From: Pseudomonas sp. MYb118
GTDB lineage: Bacteria > Pseudomonadota > Gammaproteobacteria > Pseudomonadales > Pseudomonadaceae
Direction of reading: 5' to 3'
DNA length: 64,000 bases
Assembly: GCF_040947875.1 (NCBI RefSeq)
Contig: NZ_JBFRXN010000002.1
Location: 62,001-126,000, forward strand
Position 1 is the stretch's first letter; each line of letters opens with the position of its first letter. This document shows positions 1-8,592 of the stretch, piece after piece. The position numbers and the translations under genes were made by a program. Under the pieces are notes generated by a model. The model was not told where the DNA came from, ran no database searches, and saw nothing but the letters and a program-made list of their open reading frames with translations.

Positions 1-829
1 CCACCGACAGCAGACCGCCGAGGGTGATCAGCAGCACCAGCGGAATCCCCGCACCGAACGCCGCCGACGCCACCAGGCGCACGGCCTTGACGCTGCGATG
101 CTGGTAGCGCGACATGTCCGCACCGGCGTTGGCCCAACCGATACCGGTGCCCGCCGCCATGGTGCCGATGCCGATGATCATCGCGCTCATCGGCGCTGGC
201 GTGGCGTTGAACACGGCGCTCCAGTCGATGGTGGCGCAGAGAAAACCACCGACCAGGATGTTCAGCGCGCCGAACACGTAGGTCGCCCACTTCTGGATCA
301 CCAGCAGCGTCGCATGGCCAAGGCCCGACACCGACAAGGTCAGCAGCACGAAGATCGCGATGAACACCAGGGTCAGCAGCGGCGCGCTTTTGGCTTCCAC
401 CGGCGAGCCGAACAGGATCGAGCACAGCGACAGCAGCACGAACGCGGCGGTGGTGGTGTTGACGGTTTCCCAGCCCAGGCGCGACATCAGCGACACCAGG
501 GTCGGGCCGATGTTGCCACGCACGCCGAAGATCGCCCGCGACAGGGTCAGGCTCGGTGCGCGGCCACGACGACCGGCGATGGAAATGATGCCGACCACCG
601 CGAAGGAGCCAGCAGCGCCGAGAATCGCGACGATGATCGCCTGCCAGATCGCCAATCCGCGAAACGCCACCAGCGTGGCCCCCAGCGGCAAGCCGAGGAT
701 GGAAATGTTGGCGGCGAACCAGACCCAGAACAGTTGCAGCGGATGGCCGTTGCACTCCGCTTCCGGGACCGGCTCGATCCCCCGGGTTTCCAGCTGCCCG
801 GCGCTTTGCCCGGCGTTAGATGAACTCAT
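1..829 (-). CDS. NCS1-family purine/cytosine-type permease (partial, C-terminus outside window)
   Basis: Translating from the ATG at 829 gives an open frame of 276 codons that runs off the left edge. The usual family length is about 450-500 residues, so roughly the N-terminal half is present. The start has an AGGAG box just upstream on the minus strand. The protein opens with a short polar tail and then long hydrophobic helices, including a stretch reading FWVWFAANISILGLPLGA, which is typical of cytosine/purine permeases of the NCS1 family. Such proteins import nucleobases or related compounds through the inner membrane with a cation. It lies downstream of, and on the same strand as, an ADP-ribosylglycohydrolase and a GntR regulator, so a nucleoside-like substrate is inferred. 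The exact substrate cannot be read from the sequence. Confidence 0.85.
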   Translation of the reverse strand, partial: MSSSNAGQSAGQLETRGIEPVPEAECNGHPLQLFWVWFAANISILGLPLGATLVAFRGLAIWQAIIVAILGAAGSFAVVGIISIAGRRGRAPSLTLSRAIFGVRGNIGPTLVSLMSRLGWETVNTTTAAFVLLSLCSILFGSPVEAKSAPLLTLVFIAIFVLLTLSVSGLGHATLLVIQKWATYVFGALNILVGGFLCATIDWSAVFNATPAPMSAMIIGIGTMAAGTGIGWANAGADMSRYQHRSVKAVRLVASAAFGAGIPLVLLITLGGLLSV

Positions 830-950
830 GTAAAAGGCTCCTGTTGCCATTTTTGTGGTTGTGGGCAATTGCAGAAATCGACAAAACATCCCGGCGGTCC
901 TGGCCGTGTTGTGCGATCCATTGCGGTGAATAATTCAATAAAGCGGCGCG

Positions 951-1056
951 CCCCTGTAGGAGCGAGCTTGCTCGCGATGGTGGCCCAGACACCGCAGGGA
1001 TTCAGACATCCCGCGTTATCGTTGACGACCATCGCGGGCAAGCCCGCTCCTACAGG
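951..1056. repeat. REPIN (inverted REP pair)
   Basis: Two REP hairpins with core GAGCGAGCTTGCTCGCGA and its inverted GGGCAAGCCCGCTCCTACAGG partner enclose about 50 bp. The element ends directly against the stop codon of the ADP-ribosylglycohydrolase gene. The rest of the 830-950 gap shows nothing recognisable apart from the permease ribosome binding site. Confidence 0.9.
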
Positions 1057-2055
1057 TCAGCGTAGTGCGAGCAGCCCTTGCACCAAAGGCTCCAGCTCCA
1101 ACCCGTTGACGGCCTTGACCTGTTCGATCATCGCGGCCGGCCAGCTTTCAAGGCCCAGGCAGGCCCCCAGCATAGCCCCGAGAATCGCGGCGATGGTGTC
1201 GGTGTCGCCACCCAGGCCCGCCGCCATGCACAGCGCGTCGAAGGCGTTCATCTCGCCAATGGCCACTTGCTGGGCCAGGGCAAAGGACACCACCACCGAT
1301 TCCTGCGACGCCACCGAGGTGCCGATCACGTCGTACAGCAGGTCCGCGAGCAAGGCCTTGTCATGGTCGACGCTGATGGTACGCGCCCAACTGATGCGCG
1401 AGGCAATGCGTCCGCCCGCGACCCAGTGACCATGTTCCTCGGCCTGCTGCGCAATCTGCTGGCCAAGATTCAAGGCCTCGCCCAGGTCCACGCCATTGAT
1501 GCCGGCCGAGACCACCGCCGCCACCGCCGCCGCGCTGGAAATGCCCAGGGTGGTGTTGTGGGTGACCTGGCAGGCCTGCACCACGGCGGCGATGAACGTC
1601 TGCGGCGCGGACACATCGGCGGCGATGCCCACTGGAGTGATGCGCATCGCGGCGCCGTTGGTGGTGCCGTAACGCCCGGCTTCCTCGGGGGAGTGCCCGG
1701 CGAGGATCATCTCGATGGCGCGCTTGGTCGAAGGGCCGAGCAAGTCCTGCGAGCCCTTGGCCTGCATCACCGCTTCCCATTCGATCAGGCGCTGGGCCAG
1801 CACCGCCGGCTCGATGCTGCCCTTGCCGTCGATCAACAACTGGCCGACCAGGATCGCCTGTTCGGTGTCGTCGGTGATCGAGCCCTTGGGCATGTTCGCG
1901 GCGATCGGTTGATGCGGGCCGGCGTCTTCCAGGCGGGTAATGTCACCGAAGCGTGCCTGGATCTGGGCACGGCTCAGGGATTGGGTCGGCATGCCCAGCG
2001 CATCGCCCAGGGCCAGTCCGTAGAACGCGCCCAGGGCACGGTCGAGCGCAGTCAT
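1057..2055 (-). CDS. ADP-ribosylglycohydrolase family protein (DraG/YegU-like)
   Basis: The protein is 332 residues from the ATG at 2055. The longer open frame is rejected because this ATG overlaps the stop of the upstream GntR gene by four bases (ATGA), a translational coupling arrangement. The family signatures are present: ALGDALGMPTQ near the N-terminus, the metal-binding TDDTEQ, and the C-terminal GGDTDTIAAI. Together they place acidic side chains around two magnesium ions. Family members hydrolyse N- or O-glycosidic bonds to ADP-ribose or related ribosides. The neighbours are a permease and a HutC-type regulator, which matches the E. coli yegTUVW layout (transporter, glycohydrolase, kinase, regulator). 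A role in salvage of a nucleoside-like compound, rather than in reversing protein ADP-ribosylation, is therefore inferred. Confidence 0.85.
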   Translation of the reverse strand: MTALDRALGAFYGLALGDALGMPTQSLSRAQIQARFGDITRLEDAGPHQPIAANMPKGSITDDTEQAILVGQLLIDGKGSIEPAVLAQRLIEWEAVMQAKGSQDLLGPSTKRAIEMILAGHSPEEAGRYGTTNGAAMRITPVGIAADVSAPQTFIAAVVQACQVTHNTTLGISSAAAVAAVVSAGINGVDLGEALNLGQQIAQQAEEHGHWVAGGRIASRISWARTISVDHDKALLADLLYDVIGTSVASQESVVVSFALAQQVAIGEMNAFDALCMAAGLGGDTDTIAAILGAMLGACLGLESWPAAMIEQVKAVNGLELEPLVQGLLALR

Positions 2056-2765
2056 GGTGTATTTCCAAATTGCAGGTGCAGGCGAAAGTGCACGGGATCG
2101 AGCAGGCTTTCGACCTGCTCCATGAAACGGTTCTGCCGGTCGTAGGTGGTCCGCAGGGCCTTGAGGAATACGGTACCGGTTGGGCGTCCGAGCAGCTCGG
2201 CGTCTTCGGCGTTCAAAGGCTCGGCGCCGATCCATTGATCGCCACGCTCACCGATGTAGCCGTAGGCGGCCAGGGTGATGGTCAGGGAATTGTCGATCAG
2301 GCCAACCCGCGGCAGGCTTTCCAGGCCTCCGGTGGCGGGCATCAGGGAGCGTTCAAGGGAGACCAGCGTGCCGTCGTTGGCGCGACGGCGGCGGTCGAGG
2401 GTGATGAACTGGTCGGTGCCGAAGCGCGACAGCAGGTCCGGTCGCGTGACCGCCTCCAGGCGCAGCACTTCGGTATTGACCAGCGCCCCGCTGTCGGCCA
2501 ATGCCTGCGCCCAGCCACTGCGCTGGTCGAGCACCACGCCGTCGAAGGTGACGATGGAACCTACCCCGCTTTGCGTCGCAATGTATTTGCGCCGTTTCAA
2601 TTCGGCCAGCGCCTCACGCAGCGTGCCGCGGCTGACCTTGAATTCCTGAGCCAACTGATGCTCGCCCGGCAACAGAAAACCGTCTTCCAGCAGACCGCTT
2701 TCAATGCGCCGGATGAGCTCGTCGACCACCCGTTGTTTCTTGTCGAATCGTACCTGTCTAATCAT
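2052..2765 (-). CDS. GntR-family transcriptional regulator (HutC/YegW type)
   Basis: The N-terminal winged helix (about residues 5-75) contains the GntR signature QLAQEFKVSRGTLREALAEL. A UTRA-type effector domain follows, with YIGERGDQWIGAE near residue 170 and a C-terminal VESLLDPVHFRLHLQF block, both typical of the HutC subfamily. The length of 237 residues is normal. The ATG at 2765 is chosen; another in-frame ATG two codons upstream (2771) is also possible. The gene is first in a tight three-gene minus-strand run with the glycohydrolase and permease, so it probably controls them and itself. An inverted repeat overlapping its start codon could be its operator. Confidence 0.85.
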   Translation of the reverse strand: MIRQVRFDKKQRVVDELIRRIESGLLEDGFLLPGEHQLAQEFKVSRGTLREALAELKRRKYIATQSGVGSIVTFDGVVLDQRSGWAQALADSGALVNTEVLRLEAVTRPDLLSRFGTDQFITLDRRRRANDGTLVSLERSLMPATGGLESLPRVGLIDNSLTITLAAYGYIGERGDQWIGAEPLNAEDAELLGRPTGTVFLKALRTTYDRQNRFMEQVESLLDPVHFRLHLQFGNTP

Positions 2766-2791
2766 GTACAAATTGATACCCGAAACATGAT
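2761..2791. promoter_or_regulatory. inverted repeat, candidate GntR operator
   Basis: ATCATGT and ACATGAT arms are separated by 17 bp, and the left arm covers the start codon region of the GntR gene. The position suits autoregulation. The assignment is an inference from symmetry and location only. Confidence 0.35.
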
Positions 2792-2848
2792 GTTACGGGC
2801 AAGGAATATTAAGAGAGGTGACAGGTGGAGGGCTGACCGCTGCGCGGT

Positions 2849-2918
2849 CAATCGCGAGCAAGCTCGCTCCTACAGGGGGTCGTATTTCAACTGTAGGAGC
2901 GAGCTTGCTCGCGATAGC
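2849..2918. repeat. REPIN
   Basis: Two opposed REP hairpins (TCGCGAGCAAGCTCGCTCCTAC and its inverse) lie about 15 bp apart. They are in the gap between the GntR gene and the end of araH. Confidence 0.88.
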
Positions 2919-2938
2919 AAATCAGATCAACACAACAC

Positions 2939-3910
2939 TCAGCGCTGCTTCAACCGGTCAATCACCACCGCCAGCAGCAGGATCGAACCGCGAATCACAT
3001 ACTGGTAGAAGGTGTCGATGTTCTTCAGGTTCATCGCGTTCTCGATGATCGCCAGGATCAGCACCCCGGCAATCACGTGGCGGATCATGCCGATCCCGCC
3101 GCTCAACGACACGCCGCCCAATACGCAGGCCGAGATCACCGTCAGTTCGAAACCCTGGCCGATCATCGGCTGGCCAGAGGTCATGCGCGAGGCCAGGATC
3201 ACCCCGGCCAGTGCGCCGATCACGCCATGCACGGCGAAGATGATGATCTTGGTGCGGTCAACGTTGACCCCGGCCAGCAGCGCCGCTTCCTGGTTGCCGC
3301 CGATGGCCATGGTGTTGCGCCCGTAGGTGGTGTAGTTCAGCAGCCAGCCGAAAAACAGGAAGCAGACGATGGTGATCAGAATCGGCACCGGCACGCCGAA
3401 CAACTGGCCATTGCCATAGACGAAGAACGATTCCTGCGACACGCCCACCGCCTTGCCATTGGCAAAGATGTAGGCCAGGCCACGCACGATCTGCATGGTC
3501 GCCAGGGTGGTGATCAAGGCGTTGACCCGCAGCTTGGCGATCACGATGCCGTTGATCAGCCCGACGATCAGCCCCATGCACAGCGCCGCCGCCACGCCAA
3601 GGAACACGCTGTCGGTGTCGCGCATCACCACTGCTGCCACCACGCCGGCGCAAGCGATCACCGAGCCCACCGACAAGTCGAAATGCCCCGATGCCAGGCA
3701 ATACAACATGGTGCACGCGGCAATGCCGGTGGTGGAAATCGCCAGGCCCAGGCCACGCATGTTCAAAGGCGAAAGGAAGTTGTCGATCAGCAACGTGCAG
3801 AGCACGAAGATCCCGATGGCCGCCGCGAGCATCGCCCAGTCATCGAGAAAGCGACGCAGGTCCAGGGGTTTGCGCGCCGTCGGCAGGGTTTCGTTTTGGG
3901 TCGTCATCAT
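2939..3910 (-). CDS. araH: L-arabinose ABC transporter permease AraH
   Basis: The 323-residue, strongly hydrophobic protein has about nine or ten membrane segments. It carries the family blocks LASGHFDLSVGSVIACAG and GGNQEAALLAGVN, and a final GVSLSGGIGMIRHVIAGV block, as in RbsC/AraH-type sugar permeases. The ATG at 3910 is preferred over a GTG two codons upstream because AGAGG sits five bases before it. It forms the inner-membrane channel for the araF binding protein and araG ATPase, whose genes lie immediately upstream with a 9-bp gap. Assignment to arabinose rather than ribose or galactose rests on close resemblance to Pseudomonas AraH and on the oxidative pentose genes nearby. Confidence 0.9.
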   Translation of the reverse strand: MMTTQNETLPTARKPLDLRRFLDDWAMLAAAIGIFVLCTLLIDNFLSPLNMRGLGLAISTTGIAACTMLYCLASGHFDLSVGSVIACAGVVAAVVMRDTDSVFLGVAAALCMGLIVGLINGIVIAKLRVNALITTLATMQIVRGLAYIFANGKAVGVSQESFFVYGNGQLFGVPVPILITIVCFLFFGWLLNYTTYGRNTMAIGGNQEAALLAGVNVDRTKIIIFAVHGVIGALAGVILASRMTSGQPMIGQGFELTVISACVLGGVSLSGGIGMIRHVIAGVLILAIIENAMNLKNIDTFYQYVIRGSILLLAVVIDRLKQR

Positions 3911-3919
3911 AGTCACCTC

Positions 3920-5464
3920 TCAGTTCGCCACGCCGTCAGCGCGTTGGCGCGGCAAAGCCAGTTGCAGCAGGTTGGATTCATTGGCCTGTTCGCGGCTCAG
4001 CTCGCCGCGCATCGCCCCTTCGCACATCACCAGGATGCGGTCGGAAATGCCCATCACTTCCATCAGGTCGCTGGACACCACGATCACCGAAATGCCGCTG
4101 GCGGCCAGGTTGTGGATGATCTGGTAGATCTCGGCCTTGGCACCGATGTCGATGCCACGGGTGGGCTCGTCGAGCAGCAGGACCTTCATCGGCATCGACA
4201 GCCAGCGCCCGAGGATCGCCTTCTGCTGGTTGCCTCCGGAAAGGAACTTGATCTGCTGGCCGGCATGCGGCGTCTTCACCCGCAGCGCCTTGATCTGCTT
4301 GTCGGCGTTGTCCTTTTCCCAGAGGCCGCGAATCAGGCAGCGCAAACCGGAATGGGCAGGACGCGCGCTGATGTTGATGTTCTCGGCAACGCTGGCCAGG
4401 GGAATGATGCCCTCCTTCTTGCGGTCTTCCGGGCACAGCAGGATGCCGGCGGCAATCGCGTCCCGTGGCGAGCGCAGGTTGAGTTCGTGGCCGCGCAATT
4501 CCAGGCGCCCGGCGGTGCTGCGTTCCAGGCCGCTGAATAGGCGGAACAGCTCGGTACGACCGGCCCCCACCAGACCGAACAAGCCGAGGATCTCGCCCTT
4601 GTGCGCATCGAAACTCACCGGCTCGCGCAGGCCCGGCCCGAGCAGGCCGGCAACGCGCAACGCCACCGCGCCGCGTTTGCGCGGACGGTAATCGTAGATG
4701 TCCTGGATATCGCGACCGACCATGCAAGTGACCAGTTGATCGTGAGTCAGCTCGTTCATGTCCTCGAACGTGCGCACGTAACGGCCATCCTTGAACACCG
4801 TCACCGCGTTGCAGATGCGGAACACCTCTTCCATGCGATGGGAGACGTAGAGCACCACTTTGCCCTCATCGCGCAGGCGACCGATGATCGCCATCAGCCG
4901 ATCAATCTCCCGCGCCGAGAGGCTGCTGGTCGGCTCGTCGAAGGCAATCACATGCGCACCACGGGACAACGCCTTGGCGATTTCCACCAGTTGCCGCTGG
5001 CCCAGGGACAGGCGCCCGACCTTCTCCTGCGGATCAATTTCGTCGGCCAGGCCCTTGAGGCAAGCCAGCGCCTGCTGACGCAAGGCGCCGCGATTGATCA
5101 GGCCGAAACTGGCGGGCAGATGCCCGAGAAACAGGTTTTCGGCGACGGTCATTTCCGGCACCAGGTGCAGTTCCTGGTGGATCACCGCCACGCCGCTGGC
5201 GATGCTGTCGGCGGTGGACTTGAACGCCATCGTCCGCTCACCTATCTGTAAGTCACCGCTGCTCGGTGTGTAGGCTCCGCCGAGAATTTTCAGCAGGGTC
5301 GATTTGCCGGCGCCGTTCTCGCCCATCAAGGCATGGACCTGGCCCGGATGCGCGACGAAGCTGATGCCGTCCAGCGCCTTCACGCCGGGAAAGGTCTTGC
5401 CGATCCCGTTGAAACGCAGACTGCCGCCGGCGCTGTCCTGTTGTGTCTGTAGTTGCGCGTGCAT
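3920..5464 (-). CDS. araG: L-arabinose ABC transporter ATP-binding protein AraG
   Basis: The 514-residue protein has two fused ABC domains. The first holds Walker A GENGAGKST (near residue 44), signature LSLGQRQLVEIAKAL and Walker B VIAFDEPTSSLS. The second has a degenerate P-loop (GLVGAGRTELFRL), signature FLSGGNQQKAILGRWL and LLLDEPTRGID. This split between a canonical and a degenerate half is normal for the carbohydrate-uptake CUT2 family. The start at 5464 has GAGGTGG five bases upstream, which decides it over the ATG four codons earlier. The gene lies between araF and araH in one transcription unit and energises arabinose import. Confidence 0.92.
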   Translation of the reverse strand: MHAQLQTQQDSAGGSLRFNGIGKTFPGVKALDGISFVAHPGQVHALMGENGAGKSTLLKILGGAYTPSSGDLQIGERTMAFKSTADSIASGVAVIHQELHLVPEMTVAENLFLGHLPASFGLINRGALRQQALACLKGLADEIDPQEKVGRLSLGQRQLVEIAKALSRGAHVIAFDEPTSSLSAREIDRLMAIIGRLRDEGKVVLYVSHRMEEVFRICNAVTVFKDGRYVRTFEDMNELTHDQLVTCMVGRDIQDIYDYRPRKRGAVALRVAGLLGPGLREPVSFDAHKGEILGLFGLVGAGRTELFRLFSGLERSTAGRLELRGHELNLRSPRDAIAAGILLCPEDRKKEGIIPLASVAENINISARPAHSGLRCLIRGLWEKDNADKQIKALRVKTPHAGQQIKFLSGGNQQKAILGRWLSMPMKVLLLDEPTRGIDIGAKAEIYQIIHNLAASGISVIVVSSDLMEVMGISDRILVMCEGAMRGELSREQANESNLLQLALPRQRADGVAN

Positions 5465-5529
5465 AAACCACCTCATCCCACGGATCGGGCAGCCCCGTCG
5501 CCGGGGCCGCCGAGGAAATCAACCGTGCC

Positions 5530-6534
5530 TCAGTTCCACAGGCCGATCTTTTCCAGTTCCTGCTTGAAGTTGTCCCGCGTGATCAGTGTCACGTCGTCCA
5601 TTGCCGTGTACTTCGGCGGTTCCTTGCCGGTGGTGATCCACTCGTACATCATGGCGGCGGTGTTGTAGCCCTCGATGTGCGGGCTAGGCAGCATCGAGCC
5701 GAAGAAGCCGCTGTTGGGCTTTTTCAGCTCGCCGATGGCGTCGGTGCCGTTGATGCCGATGCCGATCACGTTGGCCGCGGCAAAACCGGCGCTCTCGGTG
5801 GCGCGCACGCCGCCCAGCACGGTGTTGTCGTTCATGCCGCCGATGATCAGGTTCTTCGCCGCACCCGGCAGTTTCACCAGCGCCGAGTTGGTGGCGTCCA
5901 TGCTGCCCGGGACGTCGAGGGTTTTCAGGGCCGAGAACAGGATGTGGTCTTTCGGCATCCCGGCGTCTTCCAGGGCCTTGACCGAGCCGTCGGTGCGTTT
6001 CTTGCCGGTGTCCAGCTCGTTGAAGGTGTTGATCACCGCGTAGGTGTCCTTCCAGTCCCAGTTACGCTTCTTCGCTTCGGCGGCCATCGCCGCGCCCTGC
6101 TTCTGGCCGACCTCGAAGGCGGCCATGCCCAGGTAAGGCACGTCTTCCATGAACTTGCCGCTAGCGTCGACGAAGCGGTCGTCCACGGCAATCACTTTGA
6201 GGTCATTGAGCTTGGCCTTGGCCATGATCGCCGGGCCCAGGGACACGTCCGGCGGGCAGATCACGAAGCCCTTGGCGCCGTTGGCGGCCAGGCTGTCGAT
6301 GGCCGACAGGGTTTTCTCACCGTCCGGCACGGCGATCTTGATCACGGTAAAGCCTTTGTCCTTGCCGGCTTTTTCCGCGAACGCCCACTCGGTCTGGAAC
6401 CAGGGCTCCTCGGCCTGCTTGACCAGAAAACCGATCTTCACTTCCTCGGCTGCCAGCAGCGAACTGCTCAGGCTGACCGCAGTGACCGCCAGGGCGACAC
6501 GGCACAGGGAACGGATCCCACGACGACGATTCAT
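5530..6534 (-). CDS. araF: L-arabinose-binding periplasmic protein AraF
   Basis: The 334-residue protein starts at 6534 with AAGGAGT just upstream. Its signal peptide has an Arg-rich N-terminus (MNRRRGIRSLCR), a hydrophobic core and cleavage probably after LLAAE. The mature part opens with VKIGFLVKQAEEPWFQTEW, which is characteristic of arabinose-binding proteins of the periplasmic-binding-protein type I fold. It captures the sugar in the periplasm and delivers it to AraGH. It is the first gene of the araFGH unit and is preceded by a candidate operator for the nearby FadR-type regulator. Confidence 0.92.
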   Translation of the reverse strand: MNRRRGIRSLCRVALAVTAVSLSSSLLAAEEVKIGFLVKQAEEPWFQTEWAFAEKAGKDKGFTVIKIAVPDGEKTLSAIDSLAANGAKGFVICPPDVSLGPAIMAKAKLNDLKVIAVDDRFVDASGKFMEDVPYLGMAAFEVGQKQGAAMAAEAKKRNWDWKDTYAVINTFNELDTGKKRTDGSVKALEDAGMPKDHILFSALKTLDVPGSMDATNSALVKLPGAAKNLIIGGMNDNTVLGGVRATESAGFAAANVIGIGINGTDAIGELKKPNSGFFGSMLPSPHIEGYNTAAMMYEWITTGKEPPKYTAMDDVTLITRDNFKQELEKIGLWN

Positions 6535-6605
6535 AAGCTGACTCCTTGTTATTTTTTTTGAGCGTTTAGTTGAAAAGCCAATCAAGCGTTACAGCGAATA
6601 GTCAT

Positions 6606-6619
6606 ATCGTATGATGATT
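6606..6619. promoter_or_regulatory. candidate operator upstream of araF
   Basis: ATCGTATGATGATT has a near-palindromic core, ATCGTATGAT. Its exact reverse complement recurs at 9348-9361 in front of the FadR-type regulator gene. It is about 70 bp upstream of the araF start. A FadR-type regulator usually binds short palindromes of this kind, so shared control is inferred. Confidence 0.6.
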
Positions 6620-6658
6620 GGATTACAGGCGTACTTCTGCGCCTGTAGGCCCGGTTAC

Positions 6659-7477
6659 TCAGTCGTGATACAGCACCGAGCGACCACCATCGACGGTGAT
6701 ACATGCAGCATTGATGAACGGCGCTTCATCGCTGGCCAGGAACACGGCGGTCATCGCCACTTCCATCGGCTGGCCGATGCGGCGCGGCGGATGCAGGTCG
6801 AGCGCGCGCTGGCGTTCGGCATGCGGGTCGGCAAAACCGTTCCAGTAGTCGATGTTCAACTGGGTTTCGATGTAGCCCGGAGCGATGGCGTTGACCCGGA
6901 TGCCCTGGGGCGCGTACTCGATGCCCAGCGCGCGGGTCAGGCCGAGCAGGCCATGCTTGGCCACCGGGTAAGGAAAGCAGCCGGGAATGATGTGGCTGGA
7001 ATGGGTCGAGGCGATGTTGATGATGCTGCCGACGCCCTGCTCGATCATCTGCGGCAGCACCGCCTTGCATCCGAACCAGGCGCCGTCCAGGTCGATGGCG
7101 AAGCAGCGGCGCCAGTCCTCTTCGGTCATCTTGAGCGGATCGCGGAACACATTGACGCCGGCGCAGTTGACCAGCACGTCGATGCGGCCATGGCGCTCGA
7201 CCGCCAGCTTCGCCATCGCGTGCAGGTCCTGCTGGCTGGACACGTCGGCGCGGATTGCCTGGACATCGAAGCCCCGGTCGCGCCAGTGCGCCGCCACCGT
7301 TTCGACTTTTTCACCCTGGATGTCACTGATGACCAGACGGGCCTGCTGGCAGGCGAAGGCTGCGACAATGGCCTCACCGATGCCCTGGGCGGCGCCGGTC
7401 AGCAGCACGACCTTGTCTTTCAGGCGCTCGCCCTTCGGCGGCTCGGGCACCGCAGGCAGCGAAAGACGCTCAGCCAT
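6659..7477 (-). CDS. SDR-family sugar 1-dehydrogenase (likely L-arabinose/D-galactose 1-dehydrogenase)
   Basis: The 272-residue classical short-chain dehydrogenase has the cofactor motif TGAAQGIGEA near residue 28, NCAG, a catalytic serine in INIASTHSS and the YPVAKHG Tyr-x-x-x-Lys pair. A GGGAG box precedes the ATG. The enzyme would oxidise the sugar at C1 to its lactone in the cytoplasm, the first step of the non-phosphorylative arabinose route. This role is inferred from its place between araFGH and a lactonase-like SMP-30 gene. The substrate is not determined by the sequence, and D-galactose or L-fucose are alternatives. The 7478-7675 gap upstream holds no other gene. Confidence 0.8.
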   Translation of the reverse strand: MAERLSLPAVPEPPKGERLKDKVVLLTGAAQGIGEAIVAAFACQQARLVISDIQGEKVETVAAHWRDRGFDVQAIRADVSSQQDLHAMAKLAVERHGRIDVLVNCAGVNVFRDPLKMTEEDWRRCFAIDLDGAWFGCKAVLPQMIEQGVGSIINIASTHSSHIIPGCFPYPVAKHGLLGLTRALGIEYAPQGIRVNAIAPGYIETQLNIDYWNGFADPHAERQRALDLHPPRRIGQPMEVAMTAVFLASDEAPFINAACITVDGGRSVLYHD

Positions 7478-7675
7478 GTGCCCGAACTCCCTTTTTCAGG
7501 CACGACAAAAACCGGGCATCGGTCGATGTCCGGTTGAAAAACCTGTAGGTAAATCGTTTCATCACTTCACCCGTCTTGTTCTTTTAAGTGTGAGTGCGTG
7601 CAACTGATGGAGCCGACTATAAACCTGACCGGCAAATAATCTCAATATATAATTTTACATCCCATATTTTGGGAT

Positions 7676-8551
7676 TTAACCGGCAAATCTCGTACAGCGT
7701 TTTCCTGGCACATCCACCTCAAGCGCCAGTACGGCCCCATCCAGCGGGTGCCCGAGCGGGCTTGCAGCACTGGTGATGTACAGGGTTTTCAGTTCCGGAC
7801 CACCGAACACGCAACTGGTGGGGCGGCTGATCGGCAGCTCGATGATCCGATCCACCTGCCCTTCGGGCGTCAGCCGGAGCAGGCAACTGCCATCCCAGCG
7901 CGCATTCCAGATAAAACCTTCGGCGTCCATCGCCGAGCCGTCGGGGCCGCCGCGCTGATGCGGGCCGAACCATGCCTGTGCCGGCTCGAGGCTGCCATCG
8001 GTGCGGATGAAATGCCGGTAGATCGTGGCATCCAGGCTGTCGGCGAAATACAGCGTGGTGCCGTCGTCGCCCCACAGCAGGGTGTTGGGAATGCCCAGGC
8101 TGCGCAGCAATGGCGTAACCCGTGCATCACGGTCAATGCGAAACAAGCCACCGGAACGTCGCACCAGCGGCAGGTCCTCGCCGTTTTCACCAATGTTGTT
8201 CTGCATGGTGCCCAGCCAGAGCCGGCCCTGGGCATCGCAACGGGCCTCATTGCCACGGTTGCCCGGTTGCGGATCGGCGACACACAACAGTGTCAGCCGC
8301 GGTTCGAGCCCTGGCGAATCCAGATCCAGCCGATAGACGCCACTGCTCAAGGTCACCAGCGCATCACCCTGTTCACAGGGAATGAACGCAGACACGTGCT
8401 CGGGCATCTGCCAGATCTGCACATTGGCGCCGATGAGACGCAGGGCCTGACGGCCGATGATATCGACCCAGTATAGCGCCTGGGTGGGGGCATCCCAGAA
8501 CGGGCCTTCGCCCAGTTGCGCGCGGTGTTCGGTGACTGCGGTCCAACTCAT
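7676..8551 (-). CDS. SMP-30/gluconolactonase family protein (probable arabinonolactonase)
   Basis: The 291-residue protein starts at 8551 with GGAGG immediately upstream; a longer frame without a ribosome site is rejected. It shows the SMP-30 beta-propeller motifs: HRAQLGEGPFWD (metal-ligand Glu), GNRGNEARCDAQGRLWLGTM, GIPNTLLWGDDGTTLYFADS and GGPDGSAMDAEGFIWNA. The family opens sugar lactones such as L-arabino-1,4-lactone with a bound divalent metal. It sits 41 bp downstream of the FadR-type regulator, probably co-transcribed, and upstream of the sugar dehydrogenase, which fits dehydrogenase-lactonase teamwork. The dehydratase and semialdehyde dehydrogenase needed for the later steps are not in this window. 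Confidence 0.85.
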   Translation of the reverse strand: MSWTAVTEHRAQLGEGPFWDAPTQALYWVDIIGRQALRLIGANVQIWQMPEHVSAFIPCEQGDALVTLSSGVYRLDLDSPGLEPRLTLLCVADPQPGNRGNEARCDAQGRLWLGTMQNNIGENGEDLPLVRRSGGLFRIDRDARVTPLLRSLGIPNTLLWGDDGTTLYFADSLDATIYRHFIRTDGSLEPAQAWFGPHQRGGPDGSAMDAEGFIWNARWDGSCLLRLTPEGQVDRIIELPISRPTSCVFGGPELKTLYITSAASPLGHPLDGAVLALEVDVPGKRCTRFAG

Positions 8552-8592
8552 GAAACCTCCGGCATTGTTGTTCTTATAGGGGGCAAGCGGGG

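Noticed and set aside
3077..4540. A 487-residue plus-strand frame over araH and araG.
   Set aside because: Araf/AraG/AraH motifs and ribosome sites are all on the minus strand. The plus frame reflects GC codon bias only.
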